Positions 21,660-30,453 of a DNA stretch of 64,000 nucleotides are shown one piece after another (the stretch's first letter is position 1; each line of letters begins with the position of its first letter). Both the position numbers and the translations under genes were made by a program. Source of the stretch: Puccinellia tenuiflora (taxonomy: Eukaryota > Streptophyta > Magnoliopsida > Poales > Poaceae); the NCBI GenBank assembly GCA_012064385.1, contig QRDG01000141.1:1-64000 (forward strand), given 5' to 3'. The notes below the pieces were generated by a model. It was not told the origin of the DNA. It saw only the letters and a program-made list of their open reading frames with translations, and did not search any database.

Positions 21660-22690
21660 GACGAAAGAGAGTTAATGGGGACAAAAACCATTAAGAATCA
21701 GTGTCCCTCTAGTCCACACCTCTAATTTAAAAAAATAATCTGAAAAAGCACAACTAACATATGGACATGTTCTACATAAGTGCAAAATTTCATGATGAAA
21801 TAAGATTTGTGATGGTCTATGAAAAAAAAAAGTGACTGACATGAGATATAATTTTTTGTTTTGTTTTAGAGCACTAATTTTGTTTTTTCGTACAGAGCAA
21901 CATAAATGTCATTTCATCAAGAAACATTGCACGTATTTAAAACACTTATATATATTTTAGAGTTTTTCGACTTGTTTTACATTATTTTATTTTATTAAAT
22001 AAAATGGCCAGGGGGCTCGGGAGCCAAAACTGCATTCTAATCCATTAGTCCGATGCATGGAAGGTGCACAATCTCTGCTCCTATGCGAGTATTACTTCGT
22101 GCACAATAAATGCAGTCTTAAGAATTTATGGCTTCACGATACTAAAAGGAGCTAATGTATCTATAACAGTCCTCTTTCGACCATACCACCCGTACAAAAG
22201 TAGTAAAAAATGAATTGCGATTTGTATTCCTCAAGTAGCAGTCAGATTGAAATACAAAGCCAACATTAGTTTATCTTATGAAATAACAAATGAGACACAT
22301 ATTTTACCACCGATCAAATAGGGAGGCGTCAGACCTGACACAGGAGATCTGTCTCACTGAATTGTCGCCGAAAGATGAATATCACAGAGAGCAAAGGGAT
22401 CTGATCAGAAAGATTAGGCTCATTATTGTATGGATTAGCACACAACATCTGCTATGCAACTTTAACATGATTACACGGAAGGTAAATTACAGAAGAAAAA
22501 GAAAGCATTCAAGCTTTTGTTTGGGCTGCTGGGACCTGAAGGATCGATGGAGAGGTCACATGCTGTCAAGGTCCTGGCGTGGCGCATCGCCCTACGGCGT
22601 CGGTGATGCTCTGGTGTCGAGGTCGCACCTGCTGGACTACGACTTCGGCAAAGTCTACGGCGGCAGCGCTAGGATGTAGAATAAGGTTAA
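21660..22690. other. AT-rich, no gene recognised
   Basis: Stops in all frames, poly-A/T tracts, and no inverted repeat or domain that I can support. The open frame at 22290-22679 shows no recognisable motif. Confidence 0.35.
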
Positions 22691-23093
22691 TGGAGATTTT
22701 TCTAACCACCGCCTCCGCCGGCCTGGTAAGCTCGTCACCGGTGGCAACGAGGGTCGACAGCGAATCAGCGATGGGGGAAAGGTGTTTTGCGTTGTAGGAC
22801 GAAGATGTTCCAGACGGAGCGGAGCTGACCATGTCGCTGCTCCGGTGCTCCCGACCAAGAGCTCGGCATGCCGCGTGCCAACGAAGAGGAGCAGCGCACC
22901 GCTTCCGGCGAAGATGAGTTCGCCTCAGAGAAATCACTGTACCGCCTTGGATGAGCTTGCTCGCTGCGCTGCTTCCGTCGAGGGATAGACTGCTGACTGG
23001 GAGAGATGGAGAGGTCTATTCCGATCGTATTCCGACCGGCGTGAGGGTGGCGTTCTTACCAGGACGGCGGAGGCGGCGGTTAGAAAAATCCCC
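22691..23093. mobile_element. Small inverted-repeat element
   Basis: The left arm GAGATTTTTCTAACCACCGC (from about 22692) matches the reverse complement of the right arm near 23063-23092 over about 27 bp with few mismatches. The roughly 340 bp between the arms is GC-rich and has no transposase. No target duplication could be fixed, so the superfamily is open. Confidence 0.45.
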
Positions 23094-23379
23094 TAGGCGA
23101 TTGGATTGAGTATCGAAGCTGTCCTTCTGACTTGGGAACAAAGGGGGGACGTCAAGCTGGTATGCTGCTGTCCAGGCGCGGCTAGAGAGCGGGTGGCAGA
23201 GGAGGTCCAGAAGTGGGATGGCGCGGACGTCTCCGCCGATGATGGTGGCTGCAGAACAGAGTCATGGGCTCATGGCCGGGGAGAGGGGGAGAGGGGTTGT
23301 GGCTCGAGCCCGTCGGCAGCGACGAACTGAGGCGAAGACCGGACGAAAAAGAATCAACCGAACCGTTTTTTAACTTATA

Positions 23380-25299
23380 CTAGGAAATTTGCCCGTGCGT
23401 TGCCACGGAATTAAAAAGGTGGACAATAAAAATGAAACAACTGTCTTTATTTTGACAAAGTTGTCAAATATAACAGACATGTGGTTTCTATTCATACAAT
23501 GAAAATACTAATTCTCCCCCTCTTCTTTACTTCCTGACACCTTGTTTTAAAATTAGAACACCAAAGAAATGGTCCTCCTATACCACGAAAATGTTTGTGT
23601 ATTTGAGCGCTTCCGTAAGAGCCCTAGATTCCAACACGAATTATTAATAAACTTGAACGTGCAAACCAGATGTCCACCAATACACATGAAATTCGTGTGA
23701 GTATAAATTTTGAATACATATTGTAATCAACATAGATCCAAAGAAAATAGAAAAAAACCAGTCAATTGTCCTTTCTGGGACAAAATTGTGTTTGAAAAGC
23801 CCTAACAGAAATCGAATTTGTAGTCCTTGCCATCCTTTCCTTTTTTCTGTGCAGCTAGGCACTGGGTGTGTTTGGTTTCATTGGACAGCTGCGCTATAGA
23901 TCAGCTAGCCAAGCTAGCTCAGTCCGGCTATGCCAGCTTGAGGTGGATGCATAAATCGATGGCAAAAACTAATGGAAATATAAGAACTGATGCTTTATAT
24001 GCAAGTATAAGACATTGTTAGATAGCGGTTAATATTGACTTCTTCACAAAAGTATGTTCCTCAACTAACTTACAGTTTGGTGCCATCTTTACTTACAGTA
24101 TGTTAAACATGCACGTGTATCCAATATATCTGATATTGAACTAACCAAGATGTAATCCAATAGTGCTAAAAGTGAAACCTGCATTGACAGGGTGAGTCGC
24201 TGCAACATGAAGTATACCCTGTAGTTAGTTTTGTAACTCAAGAATGCATAGAACAATTATGACAAATATGCATAAGCTTGTCACTTACTGTCCATAAACA
24301 AATATGACATTGCAAATTAAATTTGCTTCTAACATGAAGTAGAATGAACTAAAATATCAGATTTGTTTGTAAAGACAGAACACAACCTGTTTTCCAGCAA
24401 GGCCATATAATGAGTGTGAAAACTTTGTACGGACAAGCCCAAGTTCATGTAAAACATCAAAACTGCAACAGATAATGAACGTTCAGAGATAGTTGTAAGT
24501 TGTAAGCCTCAGGATCAAGTTGGAGGTCCTCTCCTCTAGAGCATCTACACCTGGAGCACCAACACGGTTTTAATCATAGGAGCGACTCATCTTAGCATCT
24601 ATATAACGATGGATTAGTGCTCACTCGCCTTAGATAGAACCTTGTAGACTCGAATGTGATGAAAAAAAAATCCATCTCTCAATATTTCCTTTTCCTTCTC
24701 GACACTGTGGTATGCCTAAGGGCACCCAAGATCTGGATTGCTGTAGTTGGGCATTTCCTCGAACAGGTGGAAGGTGTACCTGATGAACTGCAGTAATATT
24801 TCTATGCCACCCTCCGATGCAAGAACATGTGGGCGCGACGCCCATGAGAGATATGTCCTGGAGCGTGGCGTGCCCGGGCACGGGCACGGCATCGAAGCTT
24901 ACGGAGAGGGCAAGGAGGCGCAGGAGGGCAGATTGCGCGATAGGCGTGCAGGCGGGGATGGCTTCAGCCCCATGGCCCCATGGTGGCGATGGGAGCGGGA
25001 ACGCGACCAGGAAAGGAGCGCTAAGGCGAGGTCGAGGTACGAAGTGAGATTAGCCCATGGCCCCATCTCCGGAGCGCCTCAGCTTGCCCTGCTCACCGGA
25101 TTGGGGAGGGCGGAGGATGGGGGGAGTCGGGAGAGGAAGGTGCGCTCCGTTCGGTGCGTTGCCTAGAGGAGAGAAAAAAAGACTGACCGAACCGGTACGA
25201 TGGCAACTTCGTGGTATTATGCGATTTGGTGGGAGGGCAAAATCGTAAAAATACGGACGGACCGGAAGAAGGCTTACTGCTTTTATTATTAGGTATAGA
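23380..25299 (-). mobile_element. Helitron (inner copy)
   Basis: Read on the minus strand, the 5' end is A|TCTATACCTAATAATAAAAG (TC at 25299-25298). The 3' end has a hairpin CCGTGGCAACGCACGG, then CAAATTTC, then CTAG|T (CTAG at 23380-23383). About 1.92 kb, with no Rep-helicase frame. GC-rich exon-like sequence near its 5' part (24780-25170) may be captured. It is inserted between A and T inside another Helitron 5' end. Confidence 0.75.
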
Positions 25300-25300
25300 T

Positions 25301-25400
25301 AGGTGGCAGAGTGCGTAATTATTTACAACTTGAGGGGTAATTCAAATGACGGACCAAACCAAACCGCGGAAGCTTGATTGCTTTTATTATTAGGTATAGA
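25301..25400 (-). mobile_element. 5' end of an outer Helitron
   Basis: A second copy of TCTATACCTAATAATAAAAG (minus strand, starting at 25400) precedes about 100 bp that stop at the inner Helitron's insertion point. The outer copy appears to continue beyond the inner one at 23379 and leftwards: ACGGTTCGGTTGATTCTTTT resembles sequence that follows the 5' ends of the other Helitrons here. Its 3' end was not found. Confidence 0.6.
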
Positions 25401-25612
25401 TATAGATTGGGATCATCAACATCTGCAGTCAGAAAAAAGGTCTATTTAATATGAACACCAACACAAAAAAAAAAAAAGATCGATCGATCACCCGTGCATT
25501 CATCTCGAATCTTGCAAAAAAGAAGAGCTCAAATGCACGCACACACCACGGATGCAGCATTTCATCACACTAGCATAGCTTCTCCCTATACATAGTAGAG
25601 CTTATTCGTTCC

Positions 25613-26239
25613 TCAAGAATTAGAGGACTGGAAGGCGGGAGGTTCGGGGAGGGGCTGGTTCACGGCGAAGGAGTTCGACCGCGACACGGGCCGGGAATAG
25701 CTGGACCGGCGGAACGTGCCGGCGGCCATCTCATCGGCGGCGTCGGCCGCTGCGTCGGGGTCGGAGACCTCTCCGTCCCTCTCGCCGGGGATCTTGCACT
25801 TCTCACCGAGGATGATGGCCTTCTTCCACAGCGTGTCCTCGGGGGCGTCCTGCTTCTCCCTGCGCTCCCGCTTGCTCATCCGCATCTTGTCCGGGATGTT
25901 GATGAGGTTCTTGCTGAGGCTCATGGAGACGGACAGCTTCCGCCGCGACGCAGACACCGGCAGCGCCGCCGGCGCGATCGGCCCGTGCGTGGCCAGCTCC
26001 GGCGGCAGCGTCACCACCTCCTCCTCAGCCTGAGCTTCGGCGGCCTTCGTGTCCGCAGCCGCGGCGGCGTCGGGCTCTTGGCTGACGGCTTTGGGCTTAC
26101 GGCCGCACGCGGAGCACATGGACGAGGTGATCGCGACGGTGGCCGCGACGCACGCGACGAACAGGTACAGCGAAACGGCGTCGTGGGCCCCTGGAAAGAA
26201 GTGCTCGCCGTCCCGCGGCGGCGGCGACCACCTTGCCAT
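25613..26239 (-). CDS. Plant-specific membrane-anchored protein, unknown function
   Basis: Single exon of 208 residues, ATG at 26237-26239, TGA at 25613-25615. Residues 1-20 are short and polar. A hydrophobic segment (about 20-40, LYLFVACVAATVAI) likely spans a membrane and is followed by CSACGRKPK. The middle is rich in alanine and glutamate. A basic conserved-looking core, KLSVSMSLSKNLINIPDKMR, continues KRERREKQDAPEDTLWKKAI and ILGEKCKIP. The tail is serine-rich with a PLPEPP motif. I have seen this kind of core in uncharacterised plant proteins but cannot name a function. The composition is clean, with no internal break and no repeat overlap. The Helitron end at 25400 lies about 210 bp downstream of its stop. 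Confidence 0.8.
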   Translation of the reverse strand: MARWSPPPRDGEHFFPGAHDAVSLYLFVACVAATVAITSSMCSACGRKPKAVSQEPDAAAAADTKAAEAQAEEEVVTLPPELATHGPIAPAALPVSASRRKLSVSMSLSKNLINIPDKMRMSKRERREKQDAPEDTLWKKAIILGEKCKIPGERDGEVSDPDAAADAADEMAAGTFRRSSYSRPVSRSNSFAVNQPLPEPPAFQSSNS

Positions 26240-27055
26240 CGTCGTCCCCGGCGAGGCGAGGTAGAGGCTTGCTCGGGGGTGCCGACGAGCTCCTCCTCTG
26301 CCCGAGAGGAACGAGAGGGTGCGCTCGTCAGACTTCTCTCTTCCACGCGGGGAGGCGCCCTTTCCAAATTGGGAAGGGGGGAATGGCCAGCTCGGTTTCA
26401 GGGTGTGTGGCTGAGGGATTGTACTGGTTTGATTCTTAAATTGGGCAAACTAATTTTAGAGAGACAGACATGTTGGAGAAAAATAGGGCTCGCACCGGTG
26501 TAAACTTTTTGTCAATTTGGATACGGTTATGTAATTTTGGAGAATATTTTGAACCCCCATGTACGAAGCAGGCCATCCTGGGCTGATGGGCTCCTGGCCT
26601 TTTCTTTGATATATCGCTAGACTCCAGCTCAAGTGCTCAACTGAAAGTCTGAAACGGTGAAACCTTGCTCGCAGCTCGCTCCGTCGCTCGCGTCTCCTGA
26701 CGCCGCCATATCCATGAGGACCTAACTACTCCCCCGTTGATTCCCCTCGCCGACCCGTCCCCCTCGCGCCCTCGCCGACAGGCTCCAATCCCGCACCGGC
26801 CGCTCGTCAGGATGTCAGTCCACGCCCGCGGGCTAGCACCTCACGGTCACCGCACTGCTGCGGCGCTGCCGGCCGTCCGAGCAGGTGAGCCGCGAGCAGA
26901 GTTGTCCAGGTCCTGTTAGAACTTGGATTGGAAGGTATATCTCAGTCTCTGATCCAATATTGTGATGGATTTGCTAAGATTATTTGCTATGTATAATGTA
27001 TTTGCTTCAAGTGACAACAAAATAGGAAAAAATGAACCATGTGTGTTTTTTTTAA
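26240..27055. other. Upstream region of 25613-26239 and low-complexity DNA
   Basis: The first 200 bp would hold the promoter and leader of the minus-strand gene; no clear TATA box stands out. A GC-rich block (26640-26920) reads as proline/arginine-rich in one frame but has no domain. No gene is supported. Confidence 0.35.
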
Positions 27056-27059
27056 TCAT

Positions 27060-27442
27060 GTTTCTTACTTGTTGAATATTATTGGAGTTTCCAAATGTCA
27101 TGATATGCTTCGAGATGTTAGAGCTCGAAAGGTCCTGGAAGCACTTGAAATGGGTGAAATTGAAAGTGGAAGTGGATTGATGGATTGAATCAAGAAATGG
27201 GTTTATCGAGACCTGGTGATACCCGATGGTGTTCTCTAAAATTTCCTATTTATGCTATATTTGATCCTGTAAAACTTTGCTCATATGTTGAACTATTTTA
27301 TATGGGGATCATGCACATTTTGAAACATATGTATGATCTATAGTGTCATGAACTGATTTGCTATTTATATTGTTCATTTGGTGTGCGGAATTTTTATTCG
27401 AGAGTGTGCCCATCCTATAATTTTTTCCTAGATACGCCACTG
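27060..27442 (+). pseudogene. hAT transposase fragment with right terminus
   Basis: The plus strand reads ARKVLEALEMGEIESGSGL, then after a small insertion NQEMGLSRPGDTRWCSL, a segment typical of the DUF4371 hAT transposases (compare HLCRPGDTRWGSHY in the element at 35.0-38.6 kb). An apparent 8-bp tandem insertion (GATTGATGGATTGAA) shifts the frame. The sequence ends near CGCCACTG (27442), the typical right terminus of these elements. The left terminus was not identified. Confidence 0.6.
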
Positions 27443-27882
27443 TCTGGATACTGTTATGTAATGGAGATGGTTATATTTTTGTCAACTTAGCCAGAGAGTA
27501 CCCATGCCATCGTTCTAGAACCACCGGAGGAACACCTAGCTTGGGCTTGCAACTGACGTACTCATCGAGACAACAATGAAAAAAAAAACAAAATTGGCAT
27601 GAGAAACTCACGGCACAATCGTACAAGCACGGTTTAACAAAATTACATGAAAGTAGGAGTTGTAAAGCGCTTGGTTCTCCACAAGCATATCAAATACTAT
27701 CCAATCATGACATGCATATCTCCGTTAAAATGGAAGAAAAAAACATTGCATCCAACTTAACACCATAGTCAGGGAAGATCGGACAATAGCATGTTTTGTT
27801 GGGGAATTATTTGTTGCAGAAACTGTGATCGGCCATACCTCCGAGCCATAGAGTAGGAAGGAACTAGGGTCGCACGGGTTGA
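27443..27882. other. No gene; 3' flank of the repeat protein gene
   Basis: AT-rich with no ORF of note. It would include the 3' untranslated region of the minus-strand gene that ends at 27883. Confidence 0.4.
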
Positions 27883-29040
27883 TCACATCCCAAAGCCAAA
27901 GAAGGCGTTCAACAAGGACTGCACATCCATACTCTGCTGTAGTTGCGGTTGCACCAACTGCGTAAGGTAGGACTCCACATCTTGACCCTGCTGCGGAAGC
28001 TGTGGTGCGGATTGCGCTAGATAGCCATTCAGTAAGGACTGCACATCTATACTCTGTTGTAATTGCGGCGACAACATCTGTGCTTGGTAGGACCCCATAT
28101 CTTGACCCTGCTGTGGAAGCTGTGGTGCGGACTGCGCTAGGTAGCCACTCAGTAGGGACTGCACATCCATACTCTGCTGTAGTTGCGGCGACACTAACTG
28201 TGCATGGTATGACCCCACATTTTGACCCTGCTGTGGAAGCTGTGGTGCGGACTGCGCTAGGTACCCATTCAGCAAGGACTGAACATCCATACTCTGCTGC
28301 AGTTGCGGCGACACCAACTGCGCTTGGTAGGAATAGGACCCCACATCTTGACCCTGTTGGGGCAGCTGTGGTGCGGACTGTGCTAGGTAGCCCTGCGTCA
28401 ATTTTTGCGCATCCTCAGTGGCCTTCGCTAGATAGCCCTCCATCAAGTTCTGCGCATCCTTAGCCGCCTGCGCCAGATAAGCCTGCAGCAAGTGCTGTGC
28501 ATCCTTACCCTGCGCAGATTGTTCGAGGTAGGCCTGCAACAAGGAATGCGCATCCTTACCCTGCGGCGGCGGCGGGGATCCGAACTGCTGTGGGTAGCCG
28601 TGCTGCGGCGACGGCGGTTCCTGCACTGGCGCGGCTTCTGGGTTGGCGCGGTGGTCACGACGGCGAGCCGCGATCTGCTCCGCGAGGCCGAGATCCACGA
28701 CGCAGGCGGTGATCCTCGTCTCGACGTCCTGGAACCTGGCGGCCGTCATGCTGCTCGTGATCAGGTTGGGGATCCCCAAGCTAGGGTAGCGTTGGGACTC
28801 GACGAGCGCAAGCGCGTCGTCGAGGGCGGCCTTGAGCCGCTCCAGCGAGGGCTTCCTCATCAGCGAAGTCCTGACGCCCGGAGTCCCGCTGGTGGTGGAG
28901 CCGCGGTCCTCGCGGAGGATGTCGCCGACGGTGCGCGCGCGATCGGCGAGGTCCAGGCACCTTTTCCTGTTCTCACGGGCCGTCTCCGCCGCCTTCACGA
29001 TCTGCTGCGCCACCTTCACGATCGTGCCCACCGCCTCCAT
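27883..29040 (-). CDS. Helical N-domain (HeLo/MLKL-N-like) protein with Q-rich repeat tail
   Basis: Single exon of 385 residues, ATG at 29038-29040, TGA at 27883-27885. Residues 1-128 look like a four-helix bundle: MEAVGTIVKVAQQIVKAAET, then NRKRCLDLADRARTVGDIL, a segment with LERLKAALDDALALVESQRY, and FQDVETRITACVVDLGLAEQ. This pattern matches plant MCAfunc/MLKL-N-type domains of uncharacterised grass proteins. After a proline-rich linker (about 135-160) come repeats. Four units of about 16 residues carry DAQxLLxxYLAQ (161-224). Then the same core recurs in units of 40 residues at 251, 291 and 331, each with QSAPQLPQQGQ and SPQLQQS. The protein ends DVQSLLNAFFGFGM. The frame is fully open across repeats, which argues for selection. 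Domain assignment is by pattern only, and the function is unknown. Confidence 0.75.
   Translation of the reverse strand: MEAVGTIVKVAQQIVKAAETARENRKRCLDLADRARTVGDILREDRGSTTSGTPGVRTSLMRKPSLERLKAALDDALALVESQRYPSLGIPNLITSSMTAARFQDVETRITACVVDLGLAEQIAARRRDHRANPEAAPVQEPPSPQHGYPQQFGSPPPPQGKDAHSLLQAYLEQSAQGKDAQHLLQAYLAQAAKDAQNLMEGYLAKATEDAQKLTQGYLAQSAPQLPQQGQDVGSYSYQAQLVSPQLQQSMDVQSLLNGYLAQSAPQLPQQGQNVGSYHAQLVSPQLQQSMDVQSLLSGYLAQSAPQLPQQGQDMGSYQAQMLSPQLQQSIDVQSLLNGYLAQSAPQLPQQGQDVESYLTQLVQPQLQQSMDVQSLLNAFFGFGM
27886..28410 (-). repeat. 120-bp tandem coding repeats
   Basis: Within the gene above, near-identical units of 120 bp (40 codons) recur with few differences and no frame loss. Shorter 48-bp related units lie upstream of them (28370-28560). 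The plus strand is open over the same stretch, a side effect of the repeat and base composition. Confidence 0.85.
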
Positions 29041-29381
29041 GACCGAGCTCCGAGTACAATACGAAGACGAACTTGTCCGTCTGAGAGGAGAGGATGTGTA
29101 GTTGATTGGAGAATGTGTAGTTAGCCATGTTCTTGAAGGAAATGCGCCAGGGTAGTTGAACGGCGGGTGATCGTGGTGGCGGGTAAGCGCTGACCCTTGA
29201 CAACTTCGTTAATGACCAACTTGCGTGACAACTTCGTTACTGACCAACTTGCGTTAAAAAGACGACCAACTTGCATTGTTTTGTTTCGATCTACAGCTTA
29301 GCCTGCAATAATTAACATTGGATGTCAACGAGTGGTTGCTCAAGAGCAATGATCAAGGTGAGGTCTACTGTTTAAAACTTA
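29041..29381. other. Upstream region of the repeat protein gene
   Basis: A likely leader and promoter. A direct duplication of GACAACTTCGTTA(A/C)TGACCAACTTGCGT lies at about 29197-29254. No TATA box is convincing. Confidence 0.35.
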
Positions 29382-30173
29382 GATCATCTTTAGCAGATCC
29401 CATATAAGTCCCGGGTCTAAAAAAAATAGTCACCGCTTACAGTTTCTGTTCCGAAAAAATGGTCCGATCAAATCCTCAAACGATGTTCCATCTGGATTAT
29501 TTTTTTAGTGGAAGCAGGATATTTGACCCGCAAACGTCATATCTCCAATTTTGGAGTCGATTTTTAGTGGGAACTGGAAAGGCAAGTGATGGTTGGCGGG
29601 AGGGAAATTTCAGCCGAACCGCCACCGGACAGCCCTCCGACTCATGGAATCCGGCGGCGACACTCCGATTCTGACTAGATCTCTTCCAATTTCTGGTGAC
29701 TCATCTCGATTCCGACCGATATTAGTAGAGCTCGCCGGCGGAGGGCGCCGCGGCGGTGGGGGCAGCGCACGGCCGAAAACTTGCTAGCTCTTGTGCGCGC
29801 GGATCCGATTGATGCCGGGCTCTGCGCCACGGCGGTTGGGACAATGCACGGCCGAAAACTTGCTAGCTAGCTAGCTTGTGCACGCAGATCCGATTGATGC
29901 CGGGCGCACGAGCGGGAGGCTGACGCGGTGGATGGTGGAGGGAGAGGGAAGGAGGAAGATAAAGGGAAAAAGGAAAAAAGAAAATGAAAAAAAAAAGAAA
30001 AGGATAAGATTTTAAGGTGTTGTTTTCGGTATCTATTATGCAATGGCAAAATTTCGCACCCTAAACTTTTTTCCGGTGAAAGCCGAAACTTGTTTTCCGG
30101 TACGAATTTTTTCTGGTGAAAGTCGAAACTTGTTTTCCGGTACGAAATTATAGGCAATCTGCTAGAGATGCTC
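29382..30173. mobile_element. Harbinger-type non-autonomous element
   Basis: The left end GATCATCTTTAGCAGATCCC and the reverse complement of the right end (GAGCATCTCTAGCAGATTGC) pair over 20 bp. TTA flanks both sides (29379-29381, 30174-30176). Internal duplications include CGGCCGAAAACTTGCTAGCT (about 29771 and 29850) and a unit of about 40 bp with GAAACTTGTTTTCCGGTACG (30085-30148). No transposase. Confidence 0.75.
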
Positions 30174-30453
30174 TTAGAGCGGCAGAAGACATAACAGCCG
30201 ATGATCTAATTTAACGGTATGCGCGATCATTTACAATATCACATACACGATACACCAAAATTCAACCGAGACTTGAGCAGCCTTGTACACTATTTCTCAT
30301 AAATCAGCCTGCTTCAACTCAGAGTCTACTTTCTCGTCTAGTATACACTAAAAGCGTCTTAAAACCATCGTACACGTTATGAAGTTTCTCTCTACCAAAG
30401 TTCTGGATGGGACATTGATTTACCGAACCGATTTGAGAATATTGTGGTACTTT

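Noticed and set aside
28002..29124. Plus-strand open frames opposite the Q-repeat gene
   Set aside because: They are antisense shadows of a clean minus-strand gene and of its repeats.
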